Shown in pieces: positions 19,366 to 27,989 of a stretch of DNA of 64,000 bases. The notes below the pieces were generated by a model. It searched no databases and was not told the DNA's origin. It saw only the letters and a list, made by a program, of their open reading frames with translations. How positions within the stretch are numbered: the stretch's first letter is position 1; every line of letters begins with the position of its first letter. Source of the stretch: Bacillota bacterium (GTDB lineage Bacteria; Bacillota; Clostridia; Peptostreptococcales; Anaerovoracaceae); NCBI GenBank assembly GCA_017522185.1, contig JAFWZZ010000029.1:124001-188000 (forward strand). The letters are read 5' to 3'. The translations under genes were made by a program, and so were the position numbers.

Positions 19366-21916
19366 TCTTACAATTGGAATATTAGCACATGTGGATGCCG
19401 GAAAGACGACCCTGTCCGAAGGCATCCTTTATCAGCAGAAAAGCATCCGTTCTATGGGTCGTGTCGATCATGGCGATGCTTTTCTGGACACTTATCAGTT
19501 GGAGCGTGCGAGGGGAATTACCATATTCTCCAAGCAGGCTGTTTTTTCGTTGGGAGATTTTCAGGTTACGCTGCTGGATACACCGGGACACATGGATTTT
19601 TCGGCAGAAATGGAGCGTACGTTGCAGGTTCTGGACTATGCCATTCTGGTAATCAACGGCGCAGACGGGGTAACCGGATATGTAAAAACACTGTGGTCCC
19701 TGTTAGAACGGTACCGGGTGCCGGTATTCCTCTTCATCAACAAGCTGGACCAGGTTGGCGTTGACCTGGACAAGGTGTATGAAACCCTGCAGGAAAGCCT
19801 GGATGAACGCATTCTGCTGTGGGATACGGAAGATGCTGAACTCCATGAGAAGATGGCGCTGACGGACGAGACTGCACTGGAAGAACTGTTAGAATCTGCG
19901 GCGCTGTCACTGGAAACCATGCAGCGTCTTGTGGCAGATCGTAAGATTTTCCCTTGCTTTGGTGGCAGTGCACTGAAAATGGAAGGCGTCGACGGCTTCC
20001 TGGATGGCATTGCATCCATGGTCCGTCCTTCATCGCACAACGATGCCTTCGGTGCCAGAGTGTTCAAAATCACCCGCGATGACAACGGCCAGAGACTGAC
20101 ACATATGAAGATTACAGGCGGAACGCTGGCGGTCAAATCCGTCATAGGAGAAGAGAAGATCAATCAGATCAGGATCTATAATGGAACGAAGTTTACTGCC
20201 GTAGACAGTGCCGAGGCAGGCATCATCTGCGCCGTAACAGGCCTGGATCAAAGCTACATCGGCCAGGGTCTTGGATTCGAGGATGGAGGGAAAAAGCCTG
20301 TTCTCGACACGGTACTGAACTATCAGGTTCTGCTGGAAGATGGACAGGATCCATACAAAGCTTACGAGAGACTTTCGCTGCTTTCGGAGGAGATTCCGGA
20401 GCTTCACGTGGTCTGGGGCGCCGCAAATTCCGAAATCCAGCTGCAGCTGATGGGGGAAGTGCAGGCTGAAATCATTCAGTCCATTGTACAGGCGCGATTC
20501 GGCATGAATATCGCCTTTGGCACGCCATCCATTTTATATAGAGAAACCATCGAGAATAAGGTGGAGGGGGTTGGTCATTTTGAGCCCCTCCGTCATTATG
20601 CGGAGGTCCATCTGATCATGGAACCGCTTCCAGCGGGCAGCGGACTGGTCTTTGACTCAAGCTGCAAAGAAGATGATTTCGACAGGAACTGGCAGCGTCT
20701 TGTCATGGGACACCTGTCCGAACGTCAGCATCCCGGCGTACTGACCGGTTCCCCGATAACGGATATGAAGATTACTCTGGCGGCAGGGAAAGCCCATCTG
20801 AAACATACAGAGGGCGGTGACTTCCGTCAGGCAACATACAGAGCAGTTCGACAGGGACTGCGCAAAGCGAAGTGCCGGCTGCTGGAGCCATATTATGACT
20901 TCAGGCTGGAGCTTTCTATGGATCTGGTTGGCCGTGCCATGTCAGATATTCAGCAGATGTACGGCACCTGCAATCCACCGGAAACCGTCGGCGAGGCAGT
21001 CGTATTGACAGGAGAGGCTCCTGTTTCCACTATGAACGGCTATCACCGTGATGTGATTAGCTACACGAAAGGTCAGGGCAGACTCTACACGGTATTCAAA
21101 GGCTACCTGCCTTGTCATAATCAGGATGAAGCCGTGGCTGCAATCGGCTACGATGCCGATACAGATCCTGACAATCCAACAGGATCCGTATTCTGTTCCC
21201 ATGGAGCCGGAACATACATTCCATGGGATGAGGTAGAAAAGTATATGCATATTCCAGGCGTTCTAAAGGAAACAAAGGAACACGCTGATACTTTCAGCCG
21301 TGCCTACACGACGACTTCCCGTCAGTATACCGACGAGGAACTGACGGCCGTGTTCCAGCAGACCTACGGAGTCAGCAAGCGGGAAAAGAACCATTTCAAG
21401 CGGTCGCCGAAGGTCATCAAAGGAGACGCATACTTTGGTAATGGTCCGGGACCACGGGTCAAAAGCCCGCTGAACAATGCTGCGGCGGAAGAGATTCTCG
21501 TCGTTGACGGCTACAACATCATCTTCGCCTGGGATGACCTGAAGGAAATGTCTAAGCTGAACCTGGAAAGCGCCAGAGACATGCTGATCGATATTCTCAG
21601 AAACTATCAGGGATACACGGGTAAGAAGATGCTTGTCATCTTTGATGCCTATAAGAATCCGGGAAGCATCGGACACAGGGAACAGTGGGACGACCTGGAA
21701 GTTGTCTATACCAAAGAAAACGAAACCGCCGACCACTATATAGAGAAATTCGTAGTGGAAAACGTGAAGAAATACCGCATTACCGTCGCAACCTCCGACG
21801 GACTGGAGCAGATGCTGATCTTCGGGCAGGGCGCACTGCGTATGCCTGCGAGAGAGCTGCGGGAGCGTGTCATCTCTGCAAACAGGGAAATGCGGGAGAA
21901 ATATTTAGGAAAGTAG
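19352..21916 (+). CDS. TetM-like ribosome GTPase fused to a NYN (YacP/Rae1-like) nuclease domain
   Basis: An 854-aa translational GTPase with an extra C-terminal domain. G motifs are intact: AHVDAGKTT (about 12-20), ERARGITIF, DTPGHMDF, NKLD. EF-G/TetM-like domains II-V follow to about residue 645. Where Tet(M) has the PVSTP loop that reaches the tetracycline site, this protein reads KHTEGGDFRQATYRA (about 484), so drug protection is doubtful. After a basic linker, residues about 711-850 form a NYN domain (EEILVVDGYNIIFAW, LVIFDAYK, ETADHYIEKF, VATSDGLEQ) like YacP/Rae1, a nuclease that cuts mRNA in the ribosomal A site. I infer a ribosome-targeted RNA-cutting factor. The start overlaps the CBS gene by 14 bp. 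Confidence 0.9.
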   Translation: MNNNNLTIGILAHVDAGKTTLSEGILYQQKSIRSMGRVDHGDAFLDTYQLERARGITIFSKQAVFSLGDFQVTLLDTPGHMDFSAEMERTLQVLDYAILVINGADGVTGYVKTLWSLLERYRVPVFLFINKLDQVGVDLDKVYETLQESLDERILLWDTEDAELHEKMALTDETALEELLESAALSLETMQRLVADRKIFPCFGGSALKMEGVDGFLDGIASMVRPSSHNDAFGARVFKITRDDNGQRLTHMKITGGTLAVKSVIGEEKINQIRIYNGTKFTAVDSAEAGIICAVTGLDQSYIGQGLGFEDGGKKPVLDTVLNYQVLLEDGQDPYKAYERLSLLSEEIPELHVVWGAANSEIQLQLMGEVQAEIIQSIVQARFGMNIAFGTPSILYRETIENKVEGVGHFEPLRHYAEVHLIMEPLPAGSGLVFDSSCKEDDFDRNWQRLVMGHLSERQHPGVLTGSPITDMKITLAAGKAHLKHTEGGDFRQATYRAVRQGLRKAKCRLLEPYYDFRLELSMDLVGRAMSDIQQMYGTCNPPETVGEAVVLTGEAPVSTMNGYHRDVISYTKGQGRLYTVFKGYLPCHNQDEAVAAIGYDADTDPDNPTGSVFCSHGAGTYIPWDEVEKYMHIPGVLKETKEHADTFSRAYTTTSRQYTDEELTAVFQQTYGVSKREKNHFKRSPKVIKGDAYFGNGPGPRVKSPLNNAAAEEILVVDGYNIIFAWDDLKEMSKLNLESARDMLIDILRNYQGYTGKKMLVIFDAYKNPGSIGHREQWDDLEVVYTKENETADHYIEKFVVENVKKYRITVATSDGLEQMLIFGQGALRMPARELRERVISANREMREKYLGK

Positions 21917-21926
21917 GAAGAGATCA

Positions 21927-22694
21927 ATGCAAAACTATTTATCAAGTGTCAATGCGGGCGCATTCTATCTGATCGTCGCATTGGTGATGCTGTTTATTAC
22001 GGCAATGTGCCTGGTATTTTTGGAAAAAAGTTACCGCGCCGGCATCAAAATCGGCATGGACCCAAAGGTCTTACGCAAGACCATTACGGCAAGTGCAACC
22101 TTTACGCTGCTGCCGTCCATCAGTATCCTATTGGGTGTTATCGCCTTATCCGGTACCCTGGGTGTGCCGTTTTCCTGGCTGCGTCTGTCCGTCATCGGTG
22201 CGCTACAGTATGAACTGAATGTGGCGGAAATCGCGGCACAGAGCGTGGGGCTTTCCGGTCTGAATCTGGGCGAACTGAACATGAGTGCCTTTGTTACTAT
22301 CGCGCTGGTGATGACATTTGGCATCTTAGGCGGCGTATTCTGCTGCATCTTCTTCTTGAAGAAATACCTGGGTAAACTGCAGGCGAAGCCAAAAACAGAA
22401 CCGGTCGAAGGAGAGGCGGAAACAAAGAAGAAACCTGGATTTGGTGCACACGCAACTACTGCCATGTTCGTGGGTCTGTGCGCGGCATACATCGGCTCCT
22501 ATATCGGCAAGCTGACACCGGCCGGCGGCTCTGATTTCATGCCGATGATTGTAGCTGTTATCGCAGCGATCTGTATGGCGGTATTTGAATTTTTTATCCA
22601 GAAGAAGAACATGTTGGTGTTAGAAAACTTCAGCCTGGCGGCAAGTATGCTCTTTGCCATGACGGCGGCTGTTTTCATCAACATGGCGTTATAG
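21927..22694 (+). CDS. DUF5058 family membrane protein
   Basis: 255-aa integral membrane protein with about six hydrophobic segments and one charged loop near residue 155 (KTEPVEGEAETKKKPG). I recognise it as DUF5058 from the GTLGVPFSWLRLSVIGALQYELNVAEIAAQ segment; its function is not established. It lies 10 bp after the GTPase gene and 16 bp before another membrane protein and an M20 peptidase. The most economical reading is a two-part transporter working with the peptidase, for example in peptide or acylated amino acid uptake. That role is inference only. Confidence 0.75.
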   Translation: MQNYLSSVNAGAFYLIVALVMLFITAMCLVFLEKSYRAGIKIGMDPKVLRKTITASATFTLLPSISILLGVIALSGTLGVPFSWLRLSVIGALQYELNVAEIAAQSVGLSGLNLGELNMSAFVTIALVMTFGILGGVFCCIFFLKKYLGKLQAKPKTEPVEGEAETKKKPGFGAHATTAMFVGLCAAYIGSYIGKLTPAGGSDFMPMIVAVIAAICMAVFEFFIQKKNMLVLENFSLAASMLFAMTAAVFINMAL

Positions 22695-22710
22695 AAGGGA
22701 GGCGTCAGAT

Positions 22711-23391
22711 ATGAATACAAGAGAAAAAGAAATATTCTTTACTGAATTCAATAACGGTCTCCACAGAATCGGCAGAATCACGCTGATACTTGCGGTTGCC
22801 ATGCTTGTAGCTGTTCCTTTTGTCATCGGTATGATGAACGGCGTATCTCCTGACTGGGGCGGATTCTTATCCGGTTTCGCAAAGGTTGGGATTATCTATA
22901 TTCCTGTTGCCATCGTGGAATTCCTGGTGTATACGCCGATGCTGGGGGTAGGGGGAAGCTACCTGTCCTTTATCACCGGTAACGTAACCAACATGAAGAT
23001 CCCTTGCGTGATGAATGCCAAGGAAATCGCCGGCACGGAATCTGGAACGCCGGAGCACGAAATTATCTCCACCATCAGTGTGGCGACTAGTGCAATTGTA
23101 ACGACGCTGGTTATCGTGGCAGGTGTGGTTTTACTGGTGCCACTGCAGCCGGTTCTGCAGGCGGAAGTGCTTCTTCCGGCCTTTAATAACGTGGTGCCTG
23201 CGTTGTTCGGTGCTCTGGGACTGAAATACTTCATCAAGAGTCCGCAGATTGCAGTGATCCCACTGGTTCTGATGAGTGCTCTGTGCGTTCTGGTTCCTGC
23301 GGCTATCAGTCAGACGTCTCTGCTACTCATTCCAAGCGGCGGCCTGGCGCTACTCATCGGCTTCGTATTATTTAAGAAAGACAAACTCTAA
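22711..23391 (+). CDS. Membrane protein paired with DUF5058 (putative transporter partner)
   Basis: 226-aa membrane protein with about six helices, for example ITLILAVAMLVAVPFVIGMM, VGIIYIPVAIVEFLVYTPML and IVTTLVIVAGVVLLVPLQPV. The conserved-looking loop GVGGSYLSFITGNVTNMKIP between helices 2 and 3 could be a substrate or pore segment. GGGAGG precedes the ATG. I do not recognise a named family with certainty. Its fixed position between DUF5058 and the peptidase suggests it forms a complex with the DUF5058 protein. Confidence 0.7.
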   Translation: MNTREKEIFFTEFNNGLHRIGRITLILAVAMLVAVPFVIGMMNGVSPDWGGFLSGFAKVGIIYIPVAIVEFLVYTPMLGVGGSYLSFITGNVTNMKIPCVMNAKEIAGTESGTPEHEIISTISVATSAIVTTLVIVAGVVLLVPLQPVLQAEVLLPAFNNVVPALFGALGLKYFIKSPQIAVIPLVLMSALCVLVPAAISQTSLLLIPSGGLALLIGFVLFKKDKL

Positions 23392-23405
23392 AGAGGTGAA
23401 CAAAT

Positions 23406-24839
23406 ATGAAAATCCTGTTATACATCATCGCTGCAGTCATCCTGTTTCTGCTTCTGGTCGTTTTGAAGACAGCGCTGTTGAAGCCGACTGCCGCAAAAGA
23501 CGCGAAAGTACAGTTAGACACCAGTGAACGTGCAGAAAGATACGGCAGAATCCTGTCCACCATGGTACAGAAGGAGACCATCTCCGGCCGTGACCAGGAA
23601 GACAGAACCAAATACTATGAATTCCATGAAATTCTGGCGGAGTTATTCCCGCTGGTGCATCAGCAACTGGAAAAGACCGTGTTAAACGGCAGCCTGTTAT
23701 TCAAGTGGAAAGGCTCTGGTGATGGAGATCCCATCATGCTGATGAGCCATCAGGACGTGGTTGAAGCCACAGGAGAATGGGAGCATGATCCGTTCAGCGG
23801 TCACATCGACGAAACAGGCCGTGTATGGGGCAGAGGTACCGTAGATACCAAGGCCAGCCTGATGTGCATCTTCCAGTCTGTGGAAGAACTGCTGGCTGAA
23901 GGCTTTGTGCCTGCCTGTGATGTATATATTGCAAGCTCATGCACGGAAGAATGGTCTGGTGAAGGCGCACCGCTTACCTGCCAGTATCTGAAGGACAATG
24001 GTGTGGAACTGAAGCTCCTGCTGGACGAAGGCGGTATGATCTTAGAAGAGCCTGTTGGCGGTGTCAAAGGTACATACGGCATGGTCGGCATCGTGGAAAA
24101 AGGCTACGGCGACGTGAAGTTTACGGCCCACGGCCACGGCGGTCACGCCAGCGCACCGGGCAAAAATACGCCGCTGGTACGTCTCGGCAAGTTCATGTGC
24201 GACGTGGAAAAGAAGAATCCGTTCGACGCACAGTTCACGCCAACCGTTCAGGAAATGTTTACCAGAATGGCACCCAACATGGTATTCTACATGAAGCTGC
24301 TGTTCTCCAACATCTGGCTGTTCAAACCGCTCATCATCAAGCTTCTGCCTGCAGTCAGCTCTGCGGCTGCGGCTATGCTCCGTACGACCCTGGCATTCAC
24401 CATGGCAAAGGGTGCAGACGGCGCCAACGTGCTGCCACAGGAAGCGTCTGTAGTGGGTAACATGCGTTTCATCCAGCATCAGCCTAACAAGGAAAGCCTT
24501 GACTGCATCAGCAAAATCGCTGCCAAATATGACATCGAAACAGAAGTCATCTATCAGGATGACCCTTGTCCGATTGTGGATTTCAAAGGCGAACAGTTTA
24601 AGCTGATCGAAGCCGTTGCTGCAGACGTGTATCCGGGAGTCGGCATCTGTCCATACGTTATGACAGGCGGAACCGACGCCAAATTCTACAGCGACGTTTG
24701 TAAGAACGCCATTCGTTTCGCACCGCTGTACATCGACGAACAGCAGTATGAAAGCATCCACGGCCTCAATGAAAACATCTATCAAGGCACGTTGCCGATG
24801 GGCGTGGATTTCTATAAAGAAGTGATTAAGAGAAGCTAG
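23406..24839 (+). CDS. M20 family metallopeptidase, membrane-anchored
   Basis: 477-aa zinc peptidase or amidohydrolase of the M20 family. An N-terminal hydrophobic helix (ILLYIIAAVILFLLLVVLKTA) should anchor or export it. Metal and catalytic residues: LMSHQDVVEA (His near 115), GRGTVDTKAS (bridging Asp), CTEEWSGEG (catalytic Glu pair), LLDEGG and the C-terminal ESIHGLNE. The overall form resembles carboxypeptidase-like PM20D1/CPS1 enzymes that act on N-acyl amino acids or dipeptides. It ends the DUF5058 operon and has a strong terminator. The exact substrate is unknown. Confidence 0.85.
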   Translation: MKILLYIIAAVILFLLLVVLKTALLKPTAAKDAKVQLDTSERAERYGRILSTMVQKETISGRDQEDRTKYYEFHEILAELFPLVHQQLEKTVLNGSLLFKWKGSGDGDPIMLMSHQDVVEATGEWEHDPFSGHIDETGRVWGRGTVDTKASLMCIFQSVEELLAEGFVPACDVYIASSCTEEWSGEGAPLTCQYLKDNGVELKLLLDEGGMILEEPVGGVKGTYGMVGIVEKGYGDVKFTAHGHGGHASAPGKNTPLVRLGKFMCDVEKKNPFDAQFTPTVQEMFTRMAPNMVFYMKLLFSNIWLFKPLIIKLLPAVSSAAAAMLRTTLAFTMAKGADGANVLPQEASVVGNMRFIQHQPNKESLDCISKIAAKYDIETEVIYQDDPCPIVDFKGEQFKLIEAVAADVYPGVGICPYVMTGGTDAKFYSDVCKNAIRFAPLYIDEQQYESIHGLNENIYQGTLPMGVDFYKEVIKRS

Positions 24840-24854
24840 CTTATAAAGATGAAT

Positions 24855-24899
24855 AAATCCCCATAGAATGCAGTATGAATTGCTTTTATGGGGATTTTT
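24855..24899 (+). terminator. Intrinsic terminator after the M20 peptidase gene
   Basis: Perfect 11-bp stem AAATCCCCATA / TATGGGGATTT with a 21-base loop, running into a T tract, 15 bp after the stop codon. It closes the operon that began upstream. Confidence 0.85.
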
Positions 24900-25025
24900 C
24901 TTGTGTTTATTTATACATACTTTTTACGAGATAGTTTGCTATAACGATTTATATACTACTTAACATCCTCTTTATTCCAAGTTTTACAACGAAATTTTGT
25001 TAAATTAAAATCCTATTAGTGGTCG

Positions 25026-25071
25026 TATACAACAGCCCATGGTTGTTGTATAATAATATCTATACTATAAA
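25026..25071 (+). promoter_or_regulatory. Candidate promoter and dyad upstream of the surface protein gene
   Basis: A 9-bp inverted repeat TATACAACA / TGTTGTATA (25026-25034 and 25044-25052) lies over the -35 region of a possible promoter, TTGTTG (25043-25048), 17 bp, TATAAA (25066-25071). The dyad could be an operator or an RNA hairpin. The rest of the 267-bp gap is AT-rich with no visible gene. Confidence 0.45.
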
Positions 25072-25106
25072 ACTCGTAAACAATAAGGAAAAGGGAGGCA
25101 TTCAGA

Positions 25107-27878
25107 ATGAAATATAAAAAACTACTTTTCATTATGGTGTTGATTATTTCAGTAATGTTATCTGGTATTACTGTAAATGCGCAAGAAACAGAGTTTGCTG
25201 GCGGCACAGGTTCTGTGGAGAATCCGTATCAAATTTCAAATAAATATCAATTGGATCATGTTAGAAATTACCCCAATGCAAACTATATATTGATAAATGA
25301 TATTGTTTTTACGGATAGCGACTTTCAGACAGGAGGTCAATTCTACAATGATGGAGAAGGGTGGGTTGAAATTCCAACGCTCTCTGGAACATTGAATGGA
25401 AATGGACACAGCATTGTCAACTTATATTGCAGAAATAGCGGTGTGTATTTTATTAGTGAAATCACTACATCGGGCGCTTTGATCAACATGGAATTCAAAA
25501 ATATTGACATGAATGCTGGTGGTTTTGAAGGAGATGCAATGTCGAATATTCAAGCGATAGTGAAAGATAATTACGGAACAATCGAGAATTGTTTTGTTCA
25601 TGGTAAAGCCGGAGGCGTTTACGTGAATGGCTTTGCATATAAGAATTACGGTACGATTTCACGATGTGTATCGAATCTTCAACTGCTTGGATGCATGGAT
25701 TCATGGGCATTTTCATCAGAAAACTACGGAATAATCGAAAACTGTTTAAACCTCTCTGTAGATACATTTTATTGGGGTAATAAAAAAGGCGGTATTGCGA
25801 CAGGAACTGGTACAATTCGTAATTGCGTAAGCATTGGTGGTCATAAAAACATGGTTCCTTTTCGCGATAATGCAAATGCTGACTGCTATTATATCGCTAC
25901 ATATAATGTGAAAAATGCTGGGAAAGCTACTGCTGTTCCTATAGAACGTTTGGGTGAAAAAGATGCATTTCCAACCCTGGATTTTCAACAAATATGGGAA
26001 ATGTCTTCGTCTCAGGGATTTCCTGTTTTGAAGAATAATCCAAGTTATGATTATTTTACTGGATTAGCAAATATCTCTAAACCAATTTCAAATTTAAAGG
26101 TAGAAGGACACAGCTACAATAGTATCAAATTAAGCTGGGACCCGGTTCCAGGTGCTTCTGCCTATTATATTACATCAAACAAAAATTGGCAGTCTCCATT
26201 AAACTACGAGGATATTATTACAAAAAATACAGAATATATCGATCAAAACTTAGCAGTTTCTCTTGCTGTAAGTGGATATCCTGGAAACGCAAAACCAAAC
26301 TTTGACTACTATGTTATCCCGTTATTTGAAAATAATGATATGTACTTCTTTGGTACATATAGTGCATATGGTTCGGGGAAAGCTGTTGATTTAAGTTCTG
26401 AATCCGAATATGCTGATTATACTGTTCCGGTATTAAAGTCTATCGAATTATTATCGCCGAAGGCTTTTAAACCAGGAACCTGCGATTTGAGAATTGTTGC
26501 AGACGATTTTGGAAGCGGGATTGAAACGATTACAGTTGAAATCGGATATAACACTACCAATATCTCTCATACTTTTTATCTGGACCAGGTAAAAGAACTA
26601 GATAGCGTATTTAAATTCCCTGTACCAATGGAAATCGACAGTTCTATATCAGATGTTAAAGTCCCGGTTGAAACAGGAGATTATATCATTCGTTCCATCG
26701 TTTTGAAAGATGCGGCAGGAAATGAAGAACATATAGGGGACACCTTGGGTGGAGTTTTTGGAGCGGAGATACTTCCTGATAAAACTGTACATATCGATGA
26801 TGAATTTGATGTAGAGTTTACCGGTTATTTATCAAATATTTCCGTTGCAGACCAATTAACGAAAATGCCTGAAGGAAAAACGGTTGTATTAAAAATTAAC
26901 GAAAAATCCAGGGGTATTTTAAAGAAAGAGATCCTGGATGCAATCAAGGGGCAGGATAAAACCATTGTCGTGTATGCAGATGACAATGCGAGTATGCAGT
27001 GGGTATTCTACGGAAAGGATATCACCGGAGCAACAAAAGATATCAATATCAACGTAAAATCCGAAAAGATAAACGGAAACAGGTTTGGCAGTAAATACGA
27101 TATAATTAAGCTGGAATACGAAGACAATGGAAAACTGCCAGGTATAATCCAGTTCAGACTAAAATCTAAATATATCAGTGCGATCAACAATTCCAAGGAT
27201 GATCTATTCTTGTATTATGATAACGGTAAAAAGCTTAATTTAGAACAAAGCAACTGTCCGATTATTAAAGATGGTTCCAATAACTGGTGCTATGTTGATT
27301 TGAGCCATAACTCAACATTTTATTTAAGTTCTGAAAAACTGACCAAATACGAGGGCACAGCTTTTAAGGGAAAGATTAAGCTTTCCAAGTCAGAATATGT
27401 GTATACAGGTAAAGTAAAAAACCCAAAACTGACTGTAAAAACGAGCGATGGCAAAACGCTGAAAAAGGGAACTGATTACACTGTTTCCACTCCGAAAGGC
27501 AGAAAAGCCATTGGCAAGTATACCTACACGGTAACATTTAAAGGAAACTATTCTGGTAAGAAAAAAGTGACATTGACAATCAAACCGACGGCACCGACAT
27601 TAAAAAAGCCTGCAGCCACAAAAAAGACAATTACAGTCAAGTGGAAAAAGGGTACGAAGGCACAGGCTTCTGGCTATCAGGTTATGATTGCAACCGATAA
27701 AAAATTTAAGAACGCGGTAAAAAAGTACAGCGTAAAAAGCTACAAGAAGACATCTAAGAAGATTTCTAAGCTGAAAACAAAGAAAACGTACTACGTAAAA
27801 ATCAGAACTTACAAGACTGTGAAGGGTATCAAGATTTACTCCGACTGGTCTAAGGTAAAACAAATTAAAACAAAATAA
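25107..27878 (+). CDS. Secreted multidomain surface protein (GLUG-like repeats, FN3-like domains)
   Basis: 923 aa. A signal peptide (MKYKKLLFIMVLIISVMLSG, cleavage near VNA-QE) is followed by a beta-helix-like region with GLUG-type repeats (YGTIENCFVHGKAGGVYVNGFAYKN and similar, split here only as seen), about residues 60-290. A fibronectin-III-like domain (ISNLKVEGHSYNSIKLSW) starts at about 327. The middle carries Ig-like segments. The last 170 residues are a Lys-rich pair: an MBG/Ig-like repeat (YVYTGKVKNPKLTVK) and an FN3-like module (ITVKWKKGTKAQASGYQV). No LPXTG is seen, so the basic C-terminus may hold it to the wall. The DNA is more AT-rich than its neighbours, suggesting acquisition. 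The binding partner is unknown. Confidence 0.8.
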   Translation: MKYKKLLFIMVLIISVMLSGITVNAQETEFAGGTGSVENPYQISNKYQLDHVRNYPNANYILINDIVFTDSDFQTGGQFYNDGEGWVEIPTLSGTLNGNGHSIVNLYCRNSGVYFISEITTSGALINMEFKNIDMNAGGFEGDAMSNIQAIVKDNYGTIENCFVHGKAGGVYVNGFAYKNYGTISRCVSNLQLLGCMDSWAFSSENYGIIENCLNLSVDTFYWGNKKGGIATGTGTIRNCVSIGGHKNMVPFRDNANADCYYIATYNVKNAGKATAVPIERLGEKDAFPTLDFQQIWEMSSSQGFPVLKNNPSYDYFTGLANISKPISNLKVEGHSYNSIKLSWDPVPGASAYYITSNKNWQSPLNYEDIITKNTEYIDQNLAVSLAVSGYPGNAKPNFDYYVIPLFENNDMYFFGTYSAYGSGKAVDLSSESEYADYTVPVLKSIELLSPKAFKPGTCDLRIVADDFGSGIETITVEIGYNTTNISHTFYLDQVKELDSVFKFPVPMEIDSSISDVKVPVETGDYIIRSIVLKDAAGNEEHIGDTLGGVFGAEILPDKTVHIDDEFDVEFTGYLSNISVADQLTKMPEGKTVVLKINEKSRGILKKEILDAIKGQDKTIVVYADDNASMQWVFYGKDITGATKDININVKSEKINGNRFGSKYDIIKLEYEDNGKLPGIIQFRLKSKYISAINNSKDDLFLYYDNGKKLNLEQSNCPIIKDGSNNWCYVDLSHNSTFYLSSEKLTKYEGTAFKGKIKLSKSEYVYTGKVKNPKLTVKTSDGKTLKKGTDYTVSTPKGRKAIGKYTYTVTFKGNYSGKKKVTLTIKPTAPTLKKPAATKKTITVKWKKGTKAQASGYQVMIATDKKFKNAVKKYSVKSYKKTSKKISKLKTKKTYYVKIRTYKTVKGIKIYSDWSKVKQIKTK

Positions 27879-27885
27879 TCAATCC

Positions 27886-27918
27886 ATAGAGACTCCGTTT
27901 ATCGGGGTCTCTATTTTT
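27886..27918 (+). terminator. Intrinsic terminator after the surface protein gene
   Basis: 12-bp stem ATAGAGACTCCG / CGGGGTCTCTAT with one G-U pair and a five-base loop, followed by TTTTTG. It separates the surface protein from the spoIIIA operon. Confidence 0.85.
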
Positions 27919-27933
27919 GTCCCCAAAAACCAC

Positions 27934-27961
27934 GCATATCTCTTTGTCCAAGGCATATATT
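27934..27961 (+). promoter_or_regulatory. Sigma-E-type promoter for the spoIIIA operon
   Basis: GCATATC (27934-27940), 13 bp, CATATATT (27954-27961) closely resembles the mother-cell sigma-E consensus (KMATATW, 13-15 bp, CATACAMT). It ends 28 bp before the spoIIIAA ATG. In Bacillus this operon is sigma-E dependent, so position and sequence agree. No sigma-A promoter is seen here. Confidence 0.75.
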
Positions 27962-27989
27962 GTTACAAATGCAGAAAGGACAAGACGCT

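Noticed and set aside
19352-21916. Tetracycline resistance gene
   Set aside because: Although TetM-like, the PVSTP loop needed to dislodge the drug is replaced and a nuclease domain is added, so a resistance call is not supported.
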